Of a stretch of 64,000 nt of DNA, positions 29,049 through 36,670 are shown piece by piece. Each line of letters opens with the position of its first letter. Position 1 is the stretch's first letter. Location: the NCBI GenBank assembly GCA_963785815.1, contig CAWAWN010000001.1, positions 372,001 through 436,000 of the forward strand, written 5' to 3'. This DNA comes from UBA4742 sp963785815 (GTDB lineage: Bacteria > Actinomycetota > Acidimicrobiia > Acidimicrobiales > Acidimicrobilacustridaceae). The translations under genes were made by a program, and so were the position numbers. The notes under the pieces were generated by a model. That model saw only the letters and a list, made by a program, of their open reading frames with translations, had not been told where the DNA came from and searched no databases.

Positions 29049-30079
29049 GTGAGGATCTCCGTCAGGGCGTCGAGGAAGGCGTCGTCCTCGTCGGGGGTGC
29101 CCACGGTGACGCGCAGGCAACCGGCGAGGTGGGGGAAGGTGGCCAGGTTGCGCACCAGGATGGACCGCTCGACCAGCGCCTGCCACACGTCGTCGCCGTC
29201 GCGCTCGAGGGGGCGGAACAGCACGAAGTTGGCGCCCGAGGGCCAGACCTCCACCGGCAGGTCGACCAGGCGGGCGGTGAGGCGGCCCCGCTCCTCGACC
29301 AGGCCGGCCACCCGGGCGTCCATCTCGGCCACGTGGCGCACGGCCAGGATCCCGGCCAGCTGCTTGGCCGCGTCGAGGTGGTACGGCAGCACCACCTTGT
29401 CGAGCTCGGCCACGATCGACGGCGGTCCGATCAGGTAGCCCAGCCGGCTGGCCGCCATCGACCAGGTCTTGGAGAACGTGCGGGTCACCACCAGGGGTGC
29501 GTCGGGATCGACCAGCTCGAGGGCTGACCAGGGTGCGAACTGGCCGTAGGCCTCGTCCACCACCAGCAGCCCGTCGGCCTCGGCGGCGAGGTCCCGCACG
29601 GCCGCCACCGTGTCTCGGTCGTCGACCAGGCCGGTCGGGTTGTTCGGCGAGCACAGGAAGGCCACCTCGGGCCGGTGCTCGGCGTAGACGGCACGGACCT
29701 GGTCGAGGTCGGTGCGCAGGTCGGGGCCCCGCCCGCTGGCCACCACCTGGGTGCCGGCCAGCCGGGCGATGTGGGCGTGAAGGGCGTAGGTCGGCTCCCA
29801 CACCGCGGCGGTGCGCCCCGCGCCGCCGTAGGTGAGCATGACGGTCTGGAGCACCTCGTTGGACCCGTTGGCCGGGAACACCCAGCTGGGGTCGACGCCG
29901 TGCAGCTCGGCGATGGCGGCGCGCAGCGCGGTGGCGGCGCGGTCGGGGTAGCGGTTCCAGTCGAGGCCGTCCAGCGCGGCCTGCCACTCGCGGATCCAGG
30001 CGGCCGGGGGCGGCTCTGGCGACTCGTTGGTGTTGAGCCGCACCCTCACGTCCAACTGGGGCGAGTGGTACCCCGACAT
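29045..30079 (-). CDS. hisC: histidinol-phosphate aminotransferase
   Basis: The 344-residue class I/II aminotransferase carries the PLP lysine in TRTFSKTWSMAASRLGYLIG, LCSPNNPTGLVDD, and VVDEAYGQFA. The N-terminus RLNTNESPEPPP is typical of HisC. ATG 30079 (MSGYHSPQLDV) is chosen over a 25-residue extension that would overlap the hisD coding end. Confidence 0.95.
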   Translation of the reverse strand: MSGYHSPQLDVRVRLNTNESPEPPPAAWIREWQAALDGLDWNRYPDRAATALRAAIAELHGVDPSWVFPANGSNEVLQTVMLTYGGAGRTAAVWEPTYALHAHIARLAGTQVVASGRGPDLRTDLDQVRAVYAEHRPEVAFLCSPNNPTGLVDDRDTVAAVRDLAAEADGLLVVDEAYGQFAPWSALELVDPDAPLVVTRTFSKTWSMAASRLGYLIGPPSIVAELDKVVLPYHLDAAKQLAGILAVRHVAEMDARVAGLVEERGRLTARLVDLPVEVWPSGANFVLFRPLERDGDDVWQALVERSILVRNLATFPHLAGCLRVTVGTPDEDDAFLDALTEILT

Positions 30080-30101
30080 GAGGGCGACGTCATGGCGCGG
30101 C

Positions 30102-31388
30102 CTAGGCACGGCGCAACCGGATGGACTGGGCGTGGGCGTCGAAGCCCTCCACACCGGCCAGGGTCTGCACCACCGGGGCGACCCGCTCGAAGCCGGCGGG
30201 GTCGACGGTGATCACGTGCAGGTGCTTGCGGAAGTCGTCCACGGTCAGAGCGCTGGCGAAGCGGGCCGACCCGAAGGTGGGCAGCACGTGGCTGGGGCCG
30301 GCCACGTAGTCGCCGATCGACGCCGGGGCCAGGGCACCGCAGAACACGGCGCCGGCGTTGCGCACCGACGGCACCAGCGACGCCGGGTCGGCCGACATGA
30401 GCTGGAGGTGCTCGGGGGCGATCAGGTTGGCCACGGCCATGGCCTGCGCCGGGCCGTCGACCAGGGCCAGGTGACCGCCGCGGGCGAAGTTGGCCTCGAT
30501 GTCGGCCCGGCGGGGGGCGGTGGCCACCAGGCGACCGATCTCGTCGTCGATGGCGTCGGCCGCCTCGGGCGACCAGGTGATCAACCAGGCCAGCCCGTCG
30601 GGCCCGTGCTCGGCCTGCACGATCACGTCGATGGCGGCGAAGGTGGGCGGGGTGGTCTCGTCGGCCACCACCACGATCTCGGACGGGCCGGCGAAGGCCG
30701 AGGGCACCCCCACCACACCGGCCACCTCGCGCTTGGCCAGGGCCACGTACAGGTTGCCGGGTCCGACGATGACGTCGACCGGGGCCAGGGTCTCGGTGCC
30801 GTAGGCCATGGCCGCGATGGCCTGGGCCCCACCGATGGCGTACACCTCGTCCACCCCGGCCACCGCGGCCGCGGTCAGGGTCGGACCGGCGATGTGGCCC
30901 GTCTCCCGATCGGGCGGCACGCACAGCACGACCTGATCGACCCCGGCCACCCGGGCCGGCACCGCCGTCATCAGGACCGACGACGGGTAGGCGGCCCGGC
31001 CCCCGGGCACGTAGCACCCGGCGCGGGCCACGGCCACGTCGTAGGCCTCGATGGCGATGCCGTCGCGCTCGTGGCGGTGGGCGGGGTGCAGCTGGCTGCG
31101 GTGGAACGACTCGATGGCGTCGCGGGCCTCGACCAGGGCGTCGACCAGGACGGGATCGGCCTGGTCGCGCGCCGCGGCCACCTCGGCGGGATCGACCCGG
31201 GACCGCACCAGGTCGACGCCGTCGAAGCGCAGTGTGAGGCGACGCACCGCCTCGTCGCCGCCCTCGCGCACCTCCGCCAGCACGGCGCGCACCGCCGCCA
31301 CGGGCTCCTCGGTGGCCAGGTCGGGCCGGGGCAGCCGGGCCGCCAGGTCGGCGTCGGGCACCCCTCGCAGGTCGAGCCGGTTCAGCAC
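30102..31388 (-). CDS. hisD: histidinol dehydrogenase
   Basis: The 428-residue NAD-dependent enzyme performs the last two oxidations of histidine synthesis. It has YVPGGRAAYPSSVLMTAVPA, GGAQAIAAMAYGTET, VGPGNLYVALAKREVAG, and AEHGPDG and APEHLQL carrying zinc/catalytic residues. It heads the hisD-hisC-hisB-hisH-hisA cluster. The GTG start overlaps the stop of a 16-codon upstream reading frame, suggesting coupled translation. hisG and hisE are not in this window. Confidence 0.97.
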   Translation of the reverse strand: MLNRLDLRGVPDADLAARLPRPDLATEEPVAAVRAVLAEVREGGDEAVRRLTLRFDGVDLVRSRVDPAEVAAARDQADPVLVDALVEARDAIESFHRSQLHPAHRHERDGIAIEAYDVAVARAGCYVPGGRAAYPSSVLMTAVPARVAGVDQVVLCVPPDRETGHIAGPTLTAAAVAGVDEVYAIGGAQAIAAMAYGTETLAPVDVIVGPGNLYVALAKREVAGVVGVPSAFAGPSEIVVVADETTPPTFAAIDVIVQAEHGPDGLAWLITWSPEAADAIDDEIGRLVATAPRRADIEANFARGGHLALVDGPAQAMAVANLIAPEHLQLMSADPASLVPSVRNAGAVFCGALAPASIGDYVAGPSHVLPTFGSARFASALTVDDFRKHLHVITVDPAGFERVAPVVQTLAGVEGFDAHAQSIRLRRA

Positions 31389-31432
31389 GGCCGCGGGCCG
31401 GGGCGCGCCACGCGCCCGCTCGAGGGGGTCAT
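31382..31432 (-). CDS. short upstream ORF (16 aa) overlapping hisD start
   Basis: ATG 31432 follows a TACCGT -10 box by six bases. It opens a 16-codon frame (MTPSSGRVARPGPRPC) whose TGA overlaps the hisD GTG by seven bases. It contains no His-codon run, so it is not a classical his attenuator leader. It may simply couple leaderless initiation to hisD, which has no good ribosome-binding site. No homology is claimed. Confidence 0.45.
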   Translation of the reverse strand: MTPSSGRVARPGPRPC

Positions 31433-31438
31433 GGCGCC

Positions 31439-31444
31439 ACGGTA
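31439..31444 (-). promoter_or_regulatory. -10 box TACCGT for the his operon
   Basis: TACCGT on the minus strand ends six bases before ATG 31432, 51 bp upstream of hisD; a transcript from here would begin at the short upstream ORF. Confidence 0.5.
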
Positions 31445-31487
31445 GTGGCCGCCACCGTGCTCCCCGTCACGACTTCCCGGGCCCGTG

Positions 31488-31493
31488 TAGACA
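31488..31493 (+). promoter_or_regulatory. -10 box TAGACA for a leaderless 63-aa gene
   Basis: TAGACA ends six bases before GTG 31500. Weaker match than the other boxes because it lacks the final T. Confidence 0.35.
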
Positions 31494-31499
31494 GGGCGG

Positions 31500-31691
31500 G
31501 TGCCCGACGAGCTGCCCTCCCTGTCCTCCGCCGCCACCACCCTGCGAGAGCTGACCGCACGCATCACCGCCACCGCCGAGCAGCGCCTGGCCGACGGCGA
31601 CGAGGGCGCGGCCGGTGACCTGTTCGAGGTCGAGCGCGCCCTGCGCAACGCCAGCCGCAAGCTGGAGCGGGCCATGTCCCCCCGTCGCTGA
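31500..31691 (+). CDS. small hypothetical protein, 63 aa
   Basis: The frame has very strong third-position G/C bias from start to stop, which supports real coding. The product is a small charged helical protein (LRELTARITATAEQRLADGD, then LFEVERALRNASRKLERAM) with a heptad-like leucine pattern, so it may form a coiled coil. I do not recognise it. A perfect hairpin follows 15 bp after the stop. Confidence 0.65.
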   Translation: MPDELPSLSSAATTLRELTARITATAEQRLADGDEGAAGDLFEVERALRNASRKLERAMSPRR

Positions 31692-31706
31692 CCGACGGCG
31701 AAAAGG

Positions 31707-31732
31707 GCCGACGCCCCCGAAGGGGCGTCGGC
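31707..31732. terminator. bidirectional hairpin terminator
   Basis: Perfect 11-bp stem (GCCGACGCCCC and its complement) with a CGAA loop on the plus strand. Read on the minus strand it is followed by CCTTTT, so it looks like an intrinsic terminator in that direction, and it also closes the small plus-strand gene. Confidence 0.7.
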
Positions 31733-31762
31733 GGGGCGACACTGGGCGGCGGATCCCAGATG

Positions 31763-31798
31763 TGTCGCCAGGTACCAGGTGGCGGGAACCTGGTGACA
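31763..31798. other. imperfect hairpin with alternative pairings
   Basis: TGTCGCCAGGT (31763-31773) pairs with ACCTGGTGACA (31788-31798) with one G-U pair; ACCAGGT (31774-31780) can instead pair with ACCTGGT (31788-31794). The two structures are mutually exclusive. Confidence 0.45.
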
Positions 31799-31907
31799 TA
31801 CATCGTAGCCCACTCGGACCCGGAACCTCCACCCATTCGGCGACATTTTCTCTCCGGGAACACAATTCCGCGGCGCCACGCTGGCTGACCAGCGCAAACG
31901 GCCGTTC

Positions 31908-31931
31908 ATCCTGAACACAAATGTTCAGGAT
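31908..31931. promoter_or_regulatory. perfect 10-bp inverted repeat, possible operator
   Basis: ATCCTGAACA and TGTTCAGGAT flank a CAAA spacer, 31 bp beyond the nth stop. It contains GAAC-N6-GTTC; actinobacterial LexA boxes have N4 spacing, so it is probably not an SOS box. Function unknown. Confidence 0.45.
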
Positions 31932-31961
31932 CCCCGGCCCCAGCTCCTCCACAGCCACCTC

Positions 31962-32603
31962 TCAGACTGTGGACGACGGGCAGAAGTCGGCCAACACGCA
32001 CTCGTCGCACCGAGGTCGGCGGGCCACGCAGACGCGGCGGCCGTGCAGGATCAGCCGCAGCGAGAACAGCCCCCGCTCGGCCGCCGGCACCATCTTGTTG
32101 AGCTCCAGCTCGATCTTCACGGCGTCGGTCTCGGTGGTGAGCCCCAACAACCGCGACAGGCGGGTCACGTGCGTGTCGACCGGCAGCCCGGGCTCGCCCA
32201 GCGCGACGCTGCGCACCACGTTGGCCGTCTTGCGGCCCACCCCGGGGATGGTCACCAGGTCGGCCATGCGGTGGGGCACCTCTCCCCCGAAGCGCGTCAC
32301 CAGCGCGTCGGCCATGCCCAGCAGGCTGCGGGTCTTGTTCTTGTAGAAGCCGGTCGAGCGGACCAGCTCCTCCACCTCGAGCGGGTCGGCGTGAGCCAGG
32401 TCGTCGGGTGCGGGGTAGCGGGCGAACAGCTTCGGCGTCACCATGTTGACCCGGGCATCGGTGCACTGGGCCGACAGGATGGTGGCCGCCAGCAGCTCGT
32501 AGGCGTTGCGGTGGTCGAGCTCGCAGCGGGCGTCGGGGTACTCATCGCGCAACCGGGCGTTGGTCTCACGGGCCCGGCCGGCGGGCGTGCGGGGTCGAGC
32601 CAT
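31962..32603 (-). CDS. nth: endonuclease III (DNA glycosylase/AP lyase)
   Basis: The 213-residue base-excision enzyme has the helix-hairpin-helix with the catalytic Lys in VTIPGVGRKTANVVRS, the catalytic Asp in LPVDTHVTRLSRLLGL, and a 4Fe-4S cluster motif C-x6-C-x2-C-x5-C (CVARRPRCDECVLADFC) at the C-terminus. ATG 32603 is chosen over GTG 32606 because a TAGCGT -10 box ends six bases upstream. Confidence 0.96.
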   Translation of the reverse strand: MARPRTPAGRARETNARLRDEYPDARCELDHRNAYELLAATILSAQCTDARVNMVTPKLFARYPAPDDLAHADPLEVEELVRSTGFYKNKTRSLLGMADALVTRFGGEVPHRMADLVTIPGVGRKTANVVRSVALGEPGLPVDTHVTRLSRLLGLTTETDAVKIELELNKMVPAAERGLFSLRLILHGRRVCVARRPRCDECVLADFCPSSTV

Positions 32604-32609
32604 CACCGC

Positions 32610-32615
32610 ACGCTA
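32610..32615 (-). promoter_or_regulatory. -10 box TAGCGT for leaderless nth
   Basis: TAGCGT on the minus strand ends six bases before ATG 32603. Confidence 0.5.
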
Positions 32616-32634
32616 TCGGGGTGGGTCGGGCTGG

Positions 32635-32640
32635 CTAAGG
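32635..32640 (+). promoter_or_regulatory. -10 box TAAGGT for the MaoC-ligase-thiolase operon
   Basis: TAAGGT abuts the operator motif at 32641, placing the likely start site inside the operator; the message would have a leader carrying AGGGGGA before GTG 32675. Confidence 0.45.
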
Positions 32641-32654
32641 TGACACGCACGTCA
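32641..32654. promoter_or_regulatory. operator motif TGACACGCACGTCA, site 1
   Basis: TGAC-N6-GTCA inverted repeat 21 bp upstream of the MaoC-like gene, immediately after its -10 box. Identical 14-mer at sites 2, 3 and 6. Confidence 0.65.
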
Positions 32655-32674
32655 GATCGCACCAGGGGGAACTC

Positions 32675-33115
32675 GTGGCACTCACCGAGCTCATCGGCAC
32701 CGAGCTGGGAACCCAGACCATCGTGATCGAGCAGGGCCCCGTGCGGGCCTTCGCCGCGGCGCTGGACGACGACCCGGACCGCTACACCGGCCCGGGGGCC
32801 GACACCCCCCCGACCTGGCCGTTCTCCATGGGCTACTGGGGGTCGTTCGGCGGCCAGACCGTCGAGGGGCTGCCCCTGGCCAAGCTGCGGCCCCGCGGCA
32901 TGATCCTGCACGGCGAGCAGGCCTTCGAGTACCACCGCAGCCCGCGAGTGGGCGAGCAGCTGGTGGGCACCGGTCGCATCAGCGAGGTCTACGAGAAGGA
33001 CACCTCCTCGGCCACCATGGAGTTCTACGTGCGCGAGACCGACTGGCGCGACGCCGACGGCCAGCCGGTGGTGACCGAGAAGTTCACCATGATCGTCCGG
33101 GCCAAGAAGGGCTGA
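32675..33115 (+). CDS. MaoC-like N-terminal dehydratase (FAS1-like hot-dog) protein
   Basis: The 146-residue single hot-dog domain resembles the FAS1-like dehydratase/MaoC N-terminal family: GPVRAFAAALDDDPDRYTG near the N-terminus, then AKLRPRGMILHGEQAFEYHR and VVTEKFTMIVRAKKG. Such half-size domains usually pair with a second hot-dog subunit to hydrate enoyl-CoAs; no second MaoC gene is adjacent. GTG 32675 has AGGGGGA about six bases upstream. First gene of an operon of ligases and a thiolase-like protein. Confidence 0.8.
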   Translation: MALTELIGTELGTQTIVIEQGPVRAFAAALDDDPDRYTGPGADTPPTWPFSMGYWGSFGGQTVEGLPLAKLRPRGMILHGEQAFEYHRSPRVGEQLVGTGRISEVYEKDTSSATMEFYVRETDWRDADGQPVVTEKFTMIVRAKKG

Positions 33116-33134
33116 CTCCGCCCTTGCCCCCGCC

Positions 33135-34622
33135 GTGAGCCGGCGCCTGACCCCCACCTGGGCGCATCCCGACCAGGACCTGACCGGTCCCGATCTGATC
33201 CAGCTCCGAGCGAGCTACCACGGACGCGGGCAACCAGCGCTGATCGACCCCGACGCGCCGCACGGCGGCACCGTGCTCGACCAGGCCGGGCTCCACCTCG
33301 TCGCCGCCCAGCTCAGTGCTGCGCTGGCCGACCAGGGCGTCAAGCCGGGCGACACGGTGGCCTGGCAGTCGGGCAACCGGTGGGAGGCGGTGGTGCTCTT
33401 CCACGCCTGCTGGCGGCTCGGGGCGGTGGCCGCGCCCGTGCACCACCAGGCCGGGCCGGCCGAACTGGAGCACCTCCTGGGCCAGCTCGACCCGGCCCTG
33501 GTGGTCGACCCCGACGACGTGGCGGCACTGGCGACCCGGTCGCTCCCACCGCCCGGGCCGCCGCGGTCGCCCTCGACCCCCGACCACGCCGGCGACCTGG
33601 CCGTGGTCCTGCACACGTCCGGGTCGACGGGGAGCCCCAAGGGGGTGCTGCACACCCAGGCCGGGCTGGCCCACAAGGCCCAGCTCATGGCCCGGGTGCA
33701 CGGCCTGGGATCCGACGACGCCATCCTCATGCCCGCCCCGCTCGCCCACATCTCCGGGCTCATGAACGCCGTCACCCTGCCGGCGGCCACTGGCATGACC
33801 GCGGTGCTCATGCGCCGGTGGGACCCCGAGCGCGCCCTGGAACTGATCGAGACCCACCACGTCACCTTCATGATCGGGCCCCCGACGTTCTTCGTCGCCC
33901 TGGCCGACACGCCCGGCTTCTCACCCGAGCGGGTGGCCTCGCTGCGGCTGATCTCCTCCGGAGGGGCCGGCGTGACCCCGGTCTTCGTGACCGACACGGC
34001 CGAACGCTTCGGGTGCGTGGTCAAGCGCACCTACGGCTCCACCGAGGCGCCCACCGTGACCACCAGCTTCGCCGGCGACGACCCCGAGCGGGCGGCCAGC
34101 ACCGACGGTCGCCCGACCGGCCAGGTCCGCCTGCGCATCGCGGAGAGCGGCGAGATCGAGGTGCGGGGGCCGGAGCTGTTCGTGGGCTACACGGACCCCG
34201 AGCGCACGGCCGAGGCGGTGGACGGCGACTGGTACCGCACCGGCGACCTGGGTCGCGTCGACGAGGATGGGTGGCTGACGGTCACCGGTCGGCTGAAGGA
34301 CCTCATCATCCGCGGCGGGGAGAACATCGCCGCCGCGGAGGTGGAGCGCGTCCTGGAGGCCCACCCCTGGGTGCGCCAGGCCGCAGCCGTGGGCCAGCCC
34401 GACCGACGCCTGGGCGAGCGGGTGTGCGCCTTCGTGGTGTGCGCCCCCGGGCCCCAGCTCGACGTGGCCACCTGCGGCGCCTGGTTCGCCGAGTGCGGCG
34501 TGGCCCGGTTCAAGACCCCCGAGGCCGTCGTGGTGGTGGACGAGCTGCCGCTGCTGGCCGCCGGCAAGGTCGACCGGGCCGCCCTCACGCGCCGGGCCGC
34601 GGCCCTGGCCGACGCGGGCTGA
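33135..34622 (+). CDS. acyl-CoA synthetase (AMP-forming)
   Basis: The 495-residue ANL-family ligase has the ATP loop VLHTSGSTGSPKGVLHT, YGSTEAP, the hinge region WYRTGDLGRVDEDGWLTVTG, RLKDLIIRGGENIAAAEVE, and the C-terminal catalytic Lys in LLAAGKVDRAAL. It would activate an unknown carboxylic acid to its CoA thioester in the cytoplasm. It follows the MaoC-like gene by 19 bp. All catalytic motifs are intact. Confidence 0.9.
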   Translation: MSRRLTPTWAHPDQDLTGPDLIQLRASYHGRGQPALIDPDAPHGGTVLDQAGLHLVAAQLSAALADQGVKPGDTVAWQSGNRWEAVVLFHACWRLGAVAAPVHHQAGPAELEHLLGQLDPALVVDPDDVAALATRSLPPPGPPRSPSTPDHAGDLAVVLHTSGSTGSPKGVLHTQAGLAHKAQLMARVHGLGSDDAILMPAPLAHISGLMNAVTLPAATGMTAVLMRRWDPERALELIETHHVTFMIGPPTFFVALADTPGFSPERVASLRLISSGGAGVTPVFVTDTAERFGCVVKRTYGSTEAPTVTTSFAGDDPERAASTDGRPTGQVRLRIAESGEIEVRGPELFVGYTDPERTAEAVDGDWYRTGDLGRVDEDGWLTVTGRLKDLIIRGGENIAAAEVERVLEAHPWVRQAAAVGQPDRRLGERVCAFVVCAPGPQLDVATCGAWFAECGVARFKTPEAVVVVDELPLLAAGKVDRAALTRRAAALADAG

Positions 34623-34666
34623 GCCACCGTGGTGACCGAGCCCGCCAGTCCGCCGCGACGGACAGG

Positions 34667-34672
34667 TACGAT
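34667..34672 (+). promoter_or_regulatory. -10 box TACGAT for leaderless second ligase
   Basis: TACGAT ends seven bases before ATG 34680, inside the 57-bp gap after the first ligase; an internal operon promoter. Confidence 0.45.
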
Positions 34673-34679
34673 CGCCCCG

Positions 34680-36224
34680 ATGGCCCAGAAGAAGCGGCGG
34701 TCGGCGTCGGGCGAGCTGATGGGGGGCTACCCGCAGACCACCGTCGAGCGCCGCGCCCACACGGCGGTCATCGACGGCGACCGCTCGGTGTCCTACGGCC
34801 AGCTCGACGAGCGAGCCGACCGCCTGGCCGAGGTGCTGAGCGCCCACCTCGACGACGGCGACCGCCTGGCGGTCATGCTGCCCAACTCGATCGAGCTCTT
34901 CGACGCCATGGCGGCCACGGCCAAGCTCGGGGTCTCCGCCCTCGAGCTCAACTGGCACCTCAAGTCCGACGAGGTGGCCTGGATCCTCGACGATTCCGGC
35001 GCCGGCGCCCTCGTCGCCCACACCTCGCTGCGCGACCAGGTCGACGCCGTGGGGCGCGATCGCCAGCTGCCCGTGCTCTGGGTGGGCGACGACTACGACC
35101 GCCGCCTGGCCGACGCCTCCGGGGTGGCTCGGCCGTATCGCTGGCCCACGGCCTGGCCGGTCATCTACACCTCGGGCACCTCCGGGCGACCCAAGGGCGT
35201 GGTGCACGGGGTGGTGGGCGACCCGGCCATCATGGCCATGACCCAGGACGCCCTGGCCGCCATGTGGGGCTACGGCCCCGACGACGTCCACCTGGCCGCC
35301 GGCCCGCTCTACCACGCCGGGCCCTGGGGCTACGCCAACCTGACCCTCTACGTGGGCGGCACCGTGGTGGTCATGGACGCCTGGGATGCCCGAGCCTTCC
35401 TGGCCCAGGTCGAGGCGCACCGGGTGACCACGACCTTCCTGACCCCGGCGCACTTCATCCGCCTGCTGGAGGTGCCCGCCGCCGAGCGCGACCGCTACGA
35501 CCTGAGCTCGCTGCGCCACGTCATCCACGCCGGCGCGCCGTGCCCGGCGCCGATCAAGGCCGCCGTCATCGACGCCTTCCCGACCGCCGAGATCTGGGAG
35601 CTGTACGGCATGAGCGAGGGCGGCGCCACGCGGGTCTCCTCCGCGGACTGGTCGGCCCACCCGGGCACGGTGGGCCAGCCCTGGCCCGGCGTGGAGATCC
35701 GCATCCTCGACGCCGACACCCACGACCCCGTGCCCACGGGCGCCGATGGTTTGATCTACGTCAGGCCGGCCCAGGGCCGCTTCCAGTACCACAACGACCC
35801 GGCCAAGACGGCCGACACCTGGCGCGACGACGCCTTCTCCGTGGGCGACATCGGCCACCTCGACGCCGACGGCTGGTTGTACCTCACCGACCGGGCCAGC
35901 GACCTGATCATCCGCGCCGGGGTGAACATCTACCCCCGCCAGATCGAGGACGCCCTGTACCTGCACCCCGACGTGGTCGACTGCGCGGTGTTCGGCGTGC
36001 CCGACGACCGCGACGGCGAGCACCCGGTGGCGGTGGTCGAGCTGCGGCCGGGCGCCGCCGCCTCGGCCACCGACCTCGACCAGTGGTGCCGAGCGCGCCT
36101 CGACGCCTACAAGTGCCCGTCGCGCTTCGACCTGGTCGACACCCTGCCCCGCGATCCGAACGGGAAGGTGCTCAAGCGCCGGCTTCGCGACGCGGCCTGG
36201 GCCGATACCGGCCGCAGGATCTGA
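34680..36224 (+). CDS. acyl-CoA synthetase (AMP-forming), FadD-like
   Basis: The 514-residue protein contains VIYTSGTSGRPKGVVHG, ELYGMSEGGATRV, FSVGDIGHLDADGWLYLTD, RASDLIIRAGVNIYPRQIE and DPNGKVLKRRLRDAAW with the C-terminal catalytic Lys. The core begins about 15 residues in (MGGYPQTTVERRAH). ATG 34680 is favoured over GTG 34629 because of the adjacent -10 box. A second ligase in the operon suggests different chain lengths or intermediates. Confidence 0.9.
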   Translation: MAQKKRRSASGELMGGYPQTTVERRAHTAVIDGDRSVSYGQLDERADRLAEVLSAHLDDGDRLAVMLPNSIELFDAMAATAKLGVSALELNWHLKSDEVAWILDDSGAGALVAHTSLRDQVDAVGRDRQLPVLWVGDDYDRRLADASGVARPYRWPTAWPVIYTSGTSGRPKGVVHGVVGDPAIMAMTQDALAAMWGYGPDDVHLAAGPLYHAGPWGYANLTLYVGGTVVVMDAWDARAFLAQVEAHRVTTTFLTPAHFIRLLEVPAAERDRYDLSSLRHVIHAGAPCPAPIKAAVIDAFPTAEIWELYGMSEGGATRVSSADWSAHPGTVGQPWPGVEIRILDADTHDPVPTGADGLIYVRPAQGRFQYHNDPAKTADTWRDDAFSVGDIGHLDADGWLYLTDRASDLIIRAGVNIYPRQIEDALYLHPDVVDCAVFGVPDDRDGEHPVAVVELRPGAAASATDLDQWCRARLDAYKCPSRFDLVDTLPRDPNGKVLKRRLRDAAWADTGRRI

Positions 36225-36226
36225 CC

Positions 36227-36670
36227 GTGGCCGATCCCCGCCCAGGTGGCGACGACGAGGTCTGGCCACCAGCGGAGTGGTTGGTGGTGGGCGACGACGG
36301 CTCGGTGGCCCTGCGCGGCGGGTACTCCCCCACCAGCGGGCGCTACCACTTCCCGCTCGGCCCGCTGTGCCCCTACACCGGCGCCGACGACGTCGAGGCG
36401 GTGGCCCTGTCCCCTCGCGGCACCCTGTTCGGGTGGACGGCGGTGACGGCCCCACCGCCGGGCTACGACGGTCCCGTGCCCTTCGGCTTCGGCATCGTCG
36501 AGCTGGCCGGCGGTGAGCGGGGCGACGCCGCCCTGCGGGTCCTCGGCCGGCTGACCGAGCCCGACCCCGACGCCCTCGAGTTCGGCCAACCCATGCAGGT
36601 GGTGGTCGAGACCCTGCCGGGCGACCGACCCATGTGGGCCTTCGCCCCGGTCGACGAGGGCCGGCCGTGA
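36227..36670 (+). CDS. DUF35 OB-fold protein with degenerate zinc ribbon
   Basis: The 147-residue protein resembles DUF35 proteins, which form complexes with SCP-x-type thiolases and aldolases acting on acyl-CoAs. The OB-fold part is clear (LSPRGTLFGWTAV, then GPVPFGFGIVELAGG, QPMQVVVETL). The usual CxxC...CxxC zinc ribbon is replaced by YSPTSGRYHFPLGPLCPYTG, keeping one Cys, so zinc binding is doubtful. Its stop overlaps the next gene's GTG (GTGA), fitting a stoichiometric partner. Confidence 0.8.
   Translation: MADPRPGGDDEVWPPAEWLVVGDDGSVALRGGYSPTSGRYHFPLGPLCPYTGADDVEAVALSPRGTLFGWTAVTAPPPGYDGPVPFGFGIVELAGGERGDAALRVLGRLTEPDPDALEFGQPMQVVVETLPGDRPMWAFAPVDEGRP

Larger units (their letters stand above)
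31692..31961. other. 270-bp convergent intergenic region with three inverted repeats
   Basis: Between the 63-aa gene and nth. It is A/T-richer than its surroundings and holds hairpins at 31707-31732 and 31763-31798 and a palindrome at 31908-31931. I see no convincing gene. Confidence 0.6.

Noticed and set aside
31913..31926. Possible LexA/SOS box GAAC-N6-GTTC
   Set aside because: Actinobacterial SOS boxes have a four-base spacer and sit at promoters; this one has six and lies downstream of nth.
33380..36670. 1096-codon plus-strand frame
   Set aside because: Only its last 147 codons (36227-36670, DUF35) are real; the rest is out of frame with two well-supported ligases.
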